This document shows, piece by piece, positions 27,794 to 37,217 of a stretch of 64,000 nucleotides of DNA. Source of the DNA: Sedimentisphaerales bacterium (GTDB taxonomy: Bacteria > Planctomycetota > Phycisphaerae > Sedimentisphaerales > UBA12454). The notes under the pieces were generated by a model, which was not told where the DNA came from, searched no databases, and worked only from the letters and a program-made list of their open reading frames with translations. The stretch's first letter is position 1. Each line of letters opens with the position of its first letter. The position numbers and the translations under genes are program-made. The stretch lies in assembly GCA_016930635.1 (NCBI GenBank), contig JAFGGI010000052.1, forward strand, positions 1-64,000, read 5' to 3'.

Positions 27794-30301
27794 ATGAAAA
27801 GAATACTTTTATTAAGCGTAATTGTTGTCATATTTTCATTACTCTACTTCACATCTGATGTCTTTGCTGTAGATGGCTGGGCATCTATGAACGGCGGCAC
27901 CACCGGCGGCGAAGGCGGAACTGTCGTAACGGTAAGCACACCTGAAGATTTCAATAACTATATTACAGCATCAGGCCCCTATATTGTGCAGGTCTCAGGT
28001 ACTATAGATCTCAGTTCGATCGGCTATATGGTCCATATCGCCTCGGATAAGACTATCAAGGGTATCGGCCTCGATTCATTAATCATAGGAGACCTCAGTT
28101 TCCAGCAATATGCCTCAAATGTAATTATCAGAGATTTGTCTATAACTAACCCTACCTCCGGCGAAGACAATTCCGATGGTATTGCTGTAAAAGAAAATAT
28201 AAGCAATGTCTATATTACTCAGTGTACCCTTTATGACTGCGGTGACGGATGCATCGATATAACTGAAGAATCTGATTATGTTACCGTTTCCTGGTGTAAG
28301 TTTTATTATGTTTCTCAGTTAAGTCATCGTTTTCCGAACCTTATTGGGCACAACGATACTAACTATGACGATCGCGGCCATCTCCGTGTGACAATGCATC
28401 ATAACTGGTATTCAGACCTGTGCACCGAAAGAATGCCTCGCGTACGTTTCGGCCAGGTGCATGTATATAACAACTACTACGGCTGTGCCGGCAACAATTA
28501 TTGTATCGGTGTCGGTGTAGAAAGTAATATTCGAGTTGAGAACAACTATTTTGATAACGTAAATCAGACATGGTACAACTGGAGCAACTCCGGCACTCCC
28601 GGAATAATCGGCTGGAATACCGGCGCTGTCGGCAATCAATTTGTCAACGGCACTACACCTGCAACCTGGGCTACAAATAACTATGTTACAGTTTTTACTC
28701 CTCCATATTCTTATACAATGGACGATGGGCCGGATGTCAAAGATATCGTAATGGCCGGTGCCGGCCACATAGTTACCGACGCAATTCCGCCTGATGCGCC
28801 GACTGGTTTGGCTGCAATCAGCAGCGAGTCAATAATATCACTTGATTGGGATGACAACAGCGAACCTGACCTGGCCGGTTATAATGTATATCGAAGCGAA
28901 ACTTCCGGCACAGGTTATGTGCAAATAAACAGTACACTTGTAACAAACTCCGACTATATTGATAATATTATCAGCAATGGCGTAACTTATTACTATGTCG
29001 TCAGCGCTGTAGATACCGCCTTAAATGAGTCTGATGACTCGACTGAGGTATCAGCCATAGGAATCGATACTACACCACCAGCCGCTCCGACAGGCCTTGC
29101 TGCAAGTGCCAGCGATTCAATGGTTGCACTTGACTGGGACGACAACAACGAATCAGATATTGAAGGTTATAATGTATATCGTTCAACAACTCACGGCGCA
29201 GGTTTCGTTCAAATAAACAGCGTACTCGTAACCAGCTCAGATTATATCGACAATACCGTTGTTAACGGCACAACATATTATTATGTCGTCACCGCTGAAG
29301 ATATTTCTGCTAATGAATCCGGCAATTCAAATGAGGCTTCTGCCGAACCTTACGACCAACTGACTGCAGCCGATTTTGAGAGCGATTTTGGCGACTGGAT
29401 AAATGTCATCGGCGACGATTATGACTGGTTCCGCAATTCAGGCCCAACACCTTCGGCTAGTACAGGGCCTTCCTCGGGAGCAAACGGAAGCAATTGGTAT
29501 GTCTATTTTGAAACATCGTCAGGATACGCAAATATTGCCGGTGACACAGCTTATCTTGAAGGTCCTGATATTGAAGGTGTTAACCGTCAGCTATCGTTCT
29601 ACTATCACATGTACGGAGCACATATAGGCACGCTCTATGTTGATGTATATAACGGCGTCTGGAATGAGGGCGTCTGGTCTATCAGCGGCCAGCAGCATGA
29701 TTATCCCGAAGACCCATATACACGGGCAATAGTAGACTTAAGCGGTTTCATCGGCACGATTAGAATTCGTTTTCGTGCGGTAGCAGCCGGTGGTTATCAG
29801 GGTGATATAGCTATTGATGATATCGAAATAGTTGAAGACCTAACTGACACAACACCTCCCGCCCCGCCGACAGGCCTGACAGCAATATTGCCGGGCGAAA
29901 CAGATGTCCCGCTTGAATGGAATGCTAACACTGAGGTTGATTTAGCCGGCTATAATTTATACCGTTCCCAAACCAGCGGCGCAGGTTTCGTACGGCAGAA
30001 TGTCTCTCTCATTGTTGATTCAAATTATATCGACGATGTCATCAATCATTATACAACATATTATTATGTTGTCACTGCACTGGATACAACTTTAAATGAA
30101 TCCAGTTATTCCAATGAAGTCTTCGGCGGTCTTTACGGCGACTTCACAGGTAATGGTATAGTAGAAATAAACGACCTGCCTGACCTGCTGGATTTCTGGC
30201 TGGAAGATGATTGCAATACAACTGATGGGCTGGATTTGGACGATAATTGTATTGTCAATTTCTATGAATTCTCAGTATTGGCTAACAACTGGCTGCAATA
30301 A
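27794..30301 (+). CDS. Secreted PL1 pectate lyase with multiple FN3 domains, MAM domain and C-terminal dockerin-like module
   Basis: RMPRVRFGQVHVYNNYYG; FN3 repeats; MAM-like ADFESDFGDWINV...AIDDIEI; dockerin-like end. Confidence 0.88.
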   Translation: MKRILLLSVIVVIFSLLYFTSDVFAVDGWASMNGGTTGGEGGTVVTVSTPEDFNNYITASGPYIVQVSGTIDLSSIGYMVHIASDKTIKGIGLDSLIIGDLSFQQYASNVIIRDLSITNPTSGEDNSDGIAVKENISNVYITQCTLYDCGDGCIDITEESDYVTVSWCKFYYVSQLSHRFPNLIGHNDTNYDDRGHLRVTMHHNWYSDLCTERMPRVRFGQVHVYNNYYGCAGNNYCIGVGVESNIRVENNYFDNVNQTWYNWSNSGTPGIIGWNTGAVGNQFVNGTTPATWATNNYVTVFTPPYSYTMDDGPDVKDIVMAGAGHIVTDAIPPDAPTGLAAISSESIISLDWDDNSEPDLAGYNVYRSETSGTGYVQINSTLVTNSDYIDNIISNGVTYYYVVSAVDTALNESDDSTEVSAIGIDTTPPAAPTGLAASASDSMVALDWDDNNESDIEGYNVYRSTTHGAGFVQINSVLVTSSDYIDNTVVNGTTYYYVVTAEDISANESGNSNEASAEPYDQLTAADFESDFGDWINVIGDDYDWFRNSGPTPSASTGPSSGANGSNWYVYFETSSGYANIAGDTAYLEGPDIEGVNRQLSFYYHMYGAHIGTLYVDVYNGVWNEGVWSISGQQHDYPEDPYTRAIVDLSGFIGTIRIRFRAVAAGGYQGDIAIDDIEIVEDLTDTTPPAPPTGLTAILPGETDVPLEWNANTEVDLAGYNLYRSQTSGAGFVRQNVSLIVDSNYIDDVINHYTTYYYVVTALDTTLNESSYSNEVFGGLYGDFTGNGIVEINDLPDLLDFWLEDDCNTTDGLDLDDNCIVNFYEFSVLANNWLQ

Positions 30302-30436
30302 CAGCAATATACGCTGATATCCGCCGGGCAGTCAATTTCCCATTGGCTGGGCGGTTTTATCATAATATGGTAAATACCCTTTAGATTATCTCATAAAAAC
30401 CCGCTTTTTCAGCTATATTCAGCCTAAAATTAGTGT

Positions 30437-30493
30437 TAATTTGGGTAAATTTCTAACTATAACCTTGTATATAGACCCAATTTATGGTATAAT
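30437..30493 (+). promoter_or_regulatory. Promoter resembling the 20814 element, with -10 TGGTATAAT
   Basis: gtgttaatttgggtaaatt followed by TATAAT at 30488-30493. Confidence 0.45.
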
Positions 30494-30571
30494 ACAGGTC
30501 TTGTGTACCGGAGTTGCGTAGTTAGGGGTAGGAATTATAAATCAATCCCTATCAATACGGAGGAAAAAGTG

Positions 30572-33500
30572 ATGAAAAGAACGTTCCTATTATTTAGTCT
30601 CGCTGTAATTTCGTTAATCTGTTTCACATCGAATGCTTTTGCTGTTGACGGCTGGGCAAGTGAAAACGGCGGTGTTACAGGCGGCGAAGGCGGTACTGTT
30701 GTTACGGTCGATAATGTTACAGACTTCAATACTTACATTACGGCCACGGGTCCGTACATCGTACAGGTTTCAGGTACTATTAACCTTTCGTCAATCGGCT
30801 ATAAGGTTTATATTACCTCGGACAAAACCATTAAGGGTGTAAATGCAGACTCGACAATTATCGGAAATCTCGCCTTTCAGCAATATGCTTCCAATGTGAT
30901 TATCAGAGATTTGAATATTACCAATCCCACCAGCGGCGAAGATAATTCAGACGGTATCTCTGTTAAGGAGAATGTAAGTAACGTCTGGATAACCAAGTGT
31001 ACTTTCTACGACTGCGGCGATGGAAGTGTGGATGTTACCGAAGAGTCTGACTTTGTAACAGTTTCCTGGTGCAAGTTCTACTACGTTAATCAAACAAGCC
31101 ATCGCTATGTAAATCTCATTGGACACAGTGATACCAATTACGATGACCGCGGTCATCTTCGTGTTACAATGCACCATAACTGGTATTCAACTAACTGCAC
31201 CGAAAGAATGCCTCGCGTTCGTTTCGGTCAGGTTCATTTTTATAACAATTATATCTATGCTCCCGGCAATAATTACTGTGTCCGCCCTGCTGTCGAAGCC
31301 CAGGTTCTTGTCGAAAACAACTATTTTCAGCAGGCGGATGAGCCCATCGAGGATTATGATGCAAGCGCATTGGTAGAAGCTCACAATAATATTTATGATA
31401 ACTGTACTAATATACAGAATCCAGGTACTGATACCGTTTTTGATCCGCCATATTCCTACTCACTTGATTCTGCTTCGAGTATCCCAAGCATAGTTACAGC
31501 AGGTGCCGGCAATGTAGGACCTTTTGATACAACTCCTCCCGATGCGCCAACAGGTTTGACCGCGACAGGCGGCAGCTTAACAGTTTCTCTCGATTGGAAT
31601 GACAATAGTGAAGGCGACCTGGCAGGTTATAATGTATATCGCTCAACAACTTCCGGCAGCGGATATACTCAAATAAACAGTTCGCTCGTGACTACTTCGG
31701 ACTATTCCGACAACAGCGTCACAGGCGGCATAACATATTATTATGTCGTTACAGCTTTAGACACAGCCTCGAATGAATCCGGAAACTCAAATGAAGATTC
31801 AGCCACACCTACTACTCCGGATGTTACCGTGCCGGATGTAGTCGGTATGAGTCAATCTGCAGCAAGTACAGCTATTACATCAGCAGGTCTTGTTGTTGGA
31901 ACAGTAACTACTCAATGCAGCGATACAGTTCCTGCAGGTGAGGTTATAAGTCAAAGTCCGACCGGCGGAAGTGTTGTACCGGCCGGCTCTGCTGTTGACC
32001 TGGTTGTATCTTCAGGCCAACCAAGTGTACCTGATGTAACCGGTATGACTGAAGCGGTTGCGATAGCTGCGATCAATGCAGTTGATGATATAAGCTACGG
32101 CTCAAGTACTACAGAATACAGCGATACAGTACCGGCCGGCGATGTTATAAGTCAGTCCTCAGTTGGCACAGTTCCATGCGGCACTGTAGTTAACCTGGTA
32201 GTTTCTTTAGGACCATGTACGGCTGTGGTGCCTGATGTAACAGGTATGGACGAGGCCAGCGCTATAGCAGCAATTAATGCTGTGGCAAATATAAGTTATG
32301 GAACAAGTACTTATGAAAACAGTGCTACTGTTCCGGAAGGTGACGTTATAAGTCAGTCCGCTACAGGCACAGTTGCCTGCGGTACCGTCGTTGACCTGGT
32401 AGTATCTTCCGGCCAATGCGTAGTTACAGCTCCCGATGTAATAGGTATGGATGAAGCTTCTGCGATAGCTGCGATTAACGCAGTTACGGATTTAAGCTAC
32501 GGCACAAGCACTTACGAATGTAGTGATACGGTTCCTGCAGGTGATGTAATAAGTCAGTCAGCTGTTGGTTCGGTCCCATGCGGCACTGTTGTTGATCTTG
32601 TAGTTTCCACCGGCCAGCCTACGGTACCAAATGTAGTCGGTATGACTGAAGCGGCTGCGATAGCTGCGATCAATGCAGTTGATGATATAAGTTATGGCAT
32701 AAGCTATTACGAATGCAGCGATACAGTTCCAGCAGGAGACGTTATCAGTCAGACTGCAACAGGTACAGTCCCTTGCAGTACTGTTATTGATCTTGTTGTC
32801 TCCACCGGCCAGCCGAGTGTACCTGATCTAACATTACCGGGAATAACACAAGCAAACGCAATAGCAATACTCGATGGTATCGATGATATAAGCTACGGTT
32901 CAAGTACTCTTCAATGCAGCGAAACCGTACCGGCAGGTGAGATTATTGCTCAGTCTGCAATAGGTACAGTTCCCTGCGGCACAGTAGTTGACCTGGTAGT
33001 TTCTTCCGGTTCATGTTATCCGGCAGCACCTACAGGTCTGACTGCAGTTGGCAGCGTTGGAATAGTCGAACTTGACTGGGATGAAAACAGCGAACCGGAT
33101 TTGGCAGGCTATAACGTATATCGCAGTGAAGTTAGCGGCAGCGGCTATGTCCAGATAAACAGCTCGCTGGTAACAAGTCCGCTTTATGATGATATCGATG
33201 TCGTCGGCGGCACAACTTATTACTATGTCGTTACGGCAGTAAATACCGGTGACTATGAATCGGACAACTCGAATGAAGCATCTGCTACTCCTCAGATATA
33301 CGGCGACTTTACTGAAAACGGCAGTATAGATTTTGCAGACCTCGATTATCTCGGCCAGCTCTGGCTGATAGAAGACTGCAACGCAACTGCTGATGCAGAT
33401 TTGAATGACGATTGTGTGCTTAACTTCTACGAGTTTGCTGCATTTGCCAATAACTGGCGAGAATTGATAGATACAACTCCGCCCGAAGCTCCTACAGGTT

Positions 33501-34192
33501 TATCAGCGACAGGTGGTGATGCAACAGTATCTGTCAATTGGGATGATAACAGCGAAGCCGATTTAGCAGGTTACAATATATATCGCTCGACAATGTCCGG
33601 CAGCGGATATGTTCAGCAAAATGTAACGCTGCTGACCACTTCAGATTACACTGACAACAGTGTAGTAAACGGCACTACATATTATTATGTAGTAACAGCA
33701 GTTGACCTGCTTAATAATGAATCAGGGTATTCAGCAGAAGCATCTGCAGCTCCACAGGCTCCACAATCCAGCCTTACTTTACAGGAAAACGAAGCAGGCT
33801 ACTGCGGTGTAGACGGCCCTATCGAAGATGAGTGGTCCGGATATACCGGTGACGGCTATTCGAATACAGACAATGCTGTTGGTAATGGCGTTGACTATAG
33901 TGTAGAAATACTTACCGCCGGCCAATACAGTTTCGTGTGGAGATTTGCACACGATGGCGGCTCCGACAGGCTCGGCGATCTAATCATAAACAGCACCACT
34001 GAGGCTTCCGGGATAAGCTTCCCCGACACGGGCGGCTGGTCAAGCTGGGAAATAACCACAACAACAGTTAACGTAACTTTGACTGCCGGTGTAAAGAGTA
34101 TACGTCTTGAGGCCACAACCAGCGGCGGCTTGGCTAATATCGATTATATGGAAATAACCGGCCCGAATCTGACAACAGCAGCTTGTCAGTAA
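30572..34192 (+). CDS. Secreted PL1 pectate lyase with FN3, six PASTA-like repeats, dockerin-like and CBM modules
   Basis: ORF opens at 30503; ATG 30572 (MKRTFLLFS) follows cggaggaaaaagtg. RMPRVRFGQVHFYNNYI; repeated VPDVxGMxxxxAxxAI...VISQSxxGTVPCGTVVDLVVS. Confidence 0.88.
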   Translation: MKRTFLLFSLAVISLICFTSNAFAVDGWASENGGVTGGEGGTVVTVDNVTDFNTYITATGPYIVQVSGTINLSSIGYKVYITSDKTIKGVNADSTIIGNLAFQQYASNVIIRDLNITNPTSGEDNSDGISVKENVSNVWITKCTFYDCGDGSVDVTEESDFVTVSWCKFYYVNQTSHRYVNLIGHSDTNYDDRGHLRVTMHHNWYSTNCTERMPRVRFGQVHFYNNYIYAPGNNYCVRPAVEAQVLVENNYFQQADEPIEDYDASALVEAHNNIYDNCTNIQNPGTDTVFDPPYSYSLDSASSIPSIVTAGAGNVGPFDTTPPDAPTGLTATGGSLTVSLDWNDNSEGDLAGYNVYRSTTSGSGYTQINSSLVTTSDYSDNSVTGGITYYYVVTALDTASNESGNSNEDSATPTTPDVTVPDVVGMSQSAASTAITSAGLVVGTVTTQCSDTVPAGEVISQSPTGGSVVPAGSAVDLVVSSGQPSVPDVTGMTEAVAIAAINAVDDISYGSSTTEYSDTVPAGDVISQSSVGTVPCGTVVNLVVSLGPCTAVVPDVTGMDEASAIAAINAVANISYGTSTYENSATVPEGDVISQSATGTVACGTVVDLVVSSGQCVVTAPDVIGMDEASAIAAINAVTDLSYGTSTYECSDTVPAGDVISQSAVGSVPCGTVVDLVVSTGQPTVPNVVGMTEAAAIAAINAVDDISYGISYYECSDTVPAGDVISQTATGTVPCSTVIDLVVSTGQPSVPDLTLPGITQANAIAILDGIDDISYGSSTLQCSETVPAGEIIAQSAIGTVPCGTVVDLVVSSGSCYPAAPTGLTAVGSVGIVELDWDENSEPDLAGYNVYRSEVSGSGYVQINSSLVTSPLYDDIDVVGGTTYYYVVTAVNTGDYESDNSNEASATPQIYGDFTENGSIDFADLDYLGQLWLIEDCNATADADLNDDCVLNFYEFAAFANNWRELIDTTPPEAPTGLSATGGDATVSVNWDDNSEADLAGYNIYRSTMSGSGYVQQNVTLLTTSDYTDNSVVNGTTYYYVVTAVDLLNNESGYSAEASAAPQAPQSSLTLQENEAGYCGVDGPIEDEWSGYTGDGYSNTDNAVGNGVDYSVEILTAGQYSFVWRFAHDGGSDRLGDLIINSTTEASGISFPDTGGWSSWEITTTTVNVTLTAGVKSIRLEATTSGGLANIDYMEITGPNLTTAACQ

Positions 34193-34221
34193 TAGATAGA
34201 ACACGGGTCAATAAATCAATT

Positions 34222-34256
34222 ATGCCGGACGCTCATGTAAAGTGGGCGCCCGGCTT
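34222..34256 (+). terminator. Terminator-like hairpin (gccggacgct...gggcgcccggc)
   Basis: GC inverted repeat followed by ttttaatg. Confidence 0.5.
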
Positions 34257-34300
34257 TTAATGATTATAAATTATAATTTTACATTTTTCGGAGACACAAG

Positions 34301-37030
34301 ATGAAAAGAAGGATTTTCCTGCTCGGAGGAATAACTGTAGTATCATTTCTATTCTTTGCTGCAAATTTACTTGCCGCACCGGCTTTTCCCGGCGCCGAAG
34401 GTTCGGGGAAATGGGCAACAGGCGGCAGAGGCGGCGACATTTATGAAGTAACTAATCTTACTAACGATGCTAACGTCGGATCCGGCTCGATTGTTGATGC
34501 TTTAAGAGTCGGAAATCGAACTATCGTTTTTAGAGTCTCCGGTACAATCGAACTTAACGGCACAATGTTATATCCCAAATCCAATACAACGATCGCGGGG
34601 CAAACCGCACCGGGAGACGGCATCTGTATCAAGGGCCGTATTCATATAAAGGATAACGTACACGATATAATTATCCGTTACATCCGCTTACGTGTGGATG
34701 AAGGTGCCCCTAATTCTGAAGGCGATGCGATTGATATTGATCACGGCTATAATATCATTATCGACCATGTCAGCGCTTCGTATGCTCGCGATGAAACAAT
34801 TTCCTGCCAGGAAGATTCTAACAACGTTACTGTACAATGGTGTATTATGAGCGAGGCATTGAAACTCGGAGAAGGGCATAGTTACGGTTCTCTTGTCCGC
34901 GGTGAATACGGCCAGGAAAAAACGTTTCACCATAATCTCTATGCACATAATCTAAGCCGAAATCCAAGACCTGGAAATTACACCTCCTCCAGCAGCGACC
35001 CCGAAGGGCTTCATTTCGATTTTCGTAATAACGTAGTTTATAACTGGGAAAAAACTGTTCCTGGGTATGGCGACAGCGCCGATTGCATCAGCAGATATAA
35101 CTTCATAGGTAATGTTTATATCACCGGCCCTGAATCAACGAATAATGGATATGGCTATCGCGAGTTAAGCAATGTCAATTATGGTTATTTTACTGATAAT
35201 TCATACAATGATGTTATCCCCGGCGACCCATGGAGTATAGTTTATTTTGACGGTCTGAGTTCCGCTGAGATAGACGCATATAAAGCAAGGTCTTATCTTT
35301 TACCAATGGAGGATGTAACAACAACTTCGCCGGCCCAGGCTAAAATCGATGTACTTGCAGATGTCGGTGCAAGCTATCCTACACGTGATGCGGTTGATAC
35401 TCGAATAATCAATGATGTAATCAATCAAACAGGTGGTTCCATTGATTATACAAGCGATTTAGCCGATCCCTGGCCGACGCTTAGTTCTCTGCCGGCGCCG
35501 ACAGATACAGACCACGATGGTATGCCGGACAGTTGGGAGACATCTCACGGGCTGAACCCGGCAGATGCTGCGGACAGAAACGACTACACACTCAGTATTG
35601 ACTACACGAATCTTGAAGTGTACCTGAACGGCATTTTAACCACTACAGACACCACGGCTCCAGAACCGGATCCGATGACATGGCAAAGTGCTCCTGCTGC
35701 CGTAACAGGCACTTCGATTACTATGACTGCAACAACAGCGATTGATGACACCAGCGCCGTTGAGTATTTCTTTGCTAATATTACCGATGCCAATCACGAT
35801 TCCGGCTGGCAGAGCAGCACGACTTATACGGATACCGGTCTTGAGCCCCTTACGACCTACACTTACCAGGTAAAGGCACGTGACTTGAGTGTGAACTACA
35901 ATGAGACAGATTATTCGGACCCCGCCGATGCGAATACACCTGACGACCTTGATCTTTCAGCACCGACGCCCGACCCGATGACATGGGCTACTGCACCGTA
36001 TGCCACAGGAACAGACACTATTACTATGACAGCCACGACTGCTACTGACATAAGCGGAGTCGAGTACTATTTTGCCAATATTACCGATGCCAATCATGAC
36101 TCCGGCTGGCAGGACAGCACAAGCTTCACAGATACCGGTCTTTTGAATAACACTACATATACCTATAGCGTAATGGCACGTGATAAGAGTACAAACCGGA
36201 ATGAGACTGACTGGTCGGTCGATGCAAATGCCACGACGATTCATTATACCTGTACCGCTGCAATAGATGGAGACCTGAACTCAGACTGCAAGGTGGACTT
36301 TATGGACTATGTAGAGTTGGCCGGTGCATGGGGTGCCGGCGAGGCGCCTGCAAACCTCATCAGCAACGGCACTTTTGATACGGTTCTGTATCCCTGGGCG
36401 TTTGTCGCTTTGTCCAATGCGACAGGAACAATGACCGTATCGTTTGACGGCACTGCCGGCGAACCGGCAGGAGCGGCACTCATCGAAGCAGACAATACGG
36501 TAGCTACAAACCACCATCGGTTTTATCAGATATTCAGCGTAACTTCAGGCCAGCAGTATACGTTCGCGGGCCGCTGGTCGGGTAATATTGTAGGTACCGT
36601 AACCGACCCTACGGGCGGCAGCCTGCGGAACTGGGCGGAGGTGATAATTTCATTCGAAAGCAGTACTACGCCTTCGAACTGGACAGCCTCAAGTGCCATC
36701 GTATACAAGAAAGCATACGGGGCTGGCACCACCAATACATCAACGGGTATATGGGACTGGGAACCGATGACTGACTCGCCTGAGAACGGGCCGACGGACG
36801 GTGTGTTCACGGCGACCGACTCATATATGGTCGTCTCGTTCAACCTGGGCGGCAGAGTAAGCTCCGGTACGACACATTTCCATGTGGATAACATCAGCGT
36901 AACAGAGACCGTACCCTGCCCAGAATATGATATTACCGGTGATTGTGTGCTGGACTGGCTCGATATGGAACAATTAGCAGCAGACTGGCTGACTTGCAAC
37001 CGCAGTCCCGCCGAAGCATGCTGGGAATAA
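34301..37030 (+). CDS. Secreted PL1-type pectate lyase (different subfamily) with FN3-like repeats, CBM-like module and split dockerin-like motifs
   Basis: AFPGAEGSGKWATGGRGGDIYEVTNL; SRNPRPGN; GDLNSDCKVDFMDYVELAGAWG; C-terminal DITGDCVLDWLDMEQLAADWL. Confidence 0.82.
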   Translation: MKRRIFLLGGITVVSFLFFAANLLAAPAFPGAEGSGKWATGGRGGDIYEVTNLTNDANVGSGSIVDALRVGNRTIVFRVSGTIELNGTMLYPKSNTTIAGQTAPGDGICIKGRIHIKDNVHDIIIRYIRLRVDEGAPNSEGDAIDIDHGYNIIIDHVSASYARDETISCQEDSNNVTVQWCIMSEALKLGEGHSYGSLVRGEYGQEKTFHHNLYAHNLSRNPRPGNYTSSSSDPEGLHFDFRNNVVYNWEKTVPGYGDSADCISRYNFIGNVYITGPESTNNGYGYRELSNVNYGYFTDNSYNDVIPGDPWSIVYFDGLSSAEIDAYKARSYLLPMEDVTTTSPAQAKIDVLADVGASYPTRDAVDTRIINDVINQTGGSIDYTSDLADPWPTLSSLPAPTDTDHDGMPDSWETSHGLNPADAADRNDYTLSIDYTNLEVYLNGILTTTDTTAPEPDPMTWQSAPAAVTGTSITMTATTAIDDTSAVEYFFANITDANHDSGWQSSTTYTDTGLEPLTTYTYQVKARDLSVNYNETDYSDPADANTPDDLDLSAPTPDPMTWATAPYATGTDTITMTATTATDISGVEYYFANITDANHDSGWQDSTSFTDTGLLNNTTYTYSVMARDKSTNRNETDWSVDANATTIHYTCTAAIDGDLNSDCKVDFMDYVELAGAWGAGEAPANLISNGTFDTVLYPWAFVALSNATGTMTVSFDGTAGEPAGAALIEADNTVATNHHRFYQIFSVTSGQQYTFAGRWSGNIVGTVTDPTGGSLRNWAEVIISFESSTTPSNWTASSAIVYKKAYGAGTTNTSTGIWDWEPMTDSPENGPTDGVFTATDSYMVVSFNLGGRVSSGTTHFHVDNISVTETVPCPEYDITGDCVLDWLDMEQLAADWLTCNRSPAEACWE

Positions 37031-37073
37031 AAATAACAGATTAGCCCTGAAAACAGCTATAATAGATTTACTA

Positions 37074-37098
37074 TAACATCTTTAAAACAAAGATGTTA
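37074..37098. repeat. Perfect 10-bp inverted repeat (taacatcttt-N5-aaagatgtta)
   Basis: Read directly, between 34301..37030 and 37218..42401; no U-tract. Confidence 0.6.
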
Positions 37099-37133
37099 CG
37101 CTAAATAGTATTGATTTTTGACGTAAAAAATGG

Positions 37134-37139
37134 TATAAT
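37134..37139 (+). promoter_or_regulatory. -10 element in TGGTATAAT context upstream of the 1727-aa protein
   Basis: aaaaatggtataattta. Confidence 0.45.
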
Positions 37140-37217
37140 TTAGTATCAGCTCGAAAGAGGTCTTTTTGCACACAAGGAGGTGATATATCGCCAGATAATA
37201 AGAAAGTGAGAAAATAA

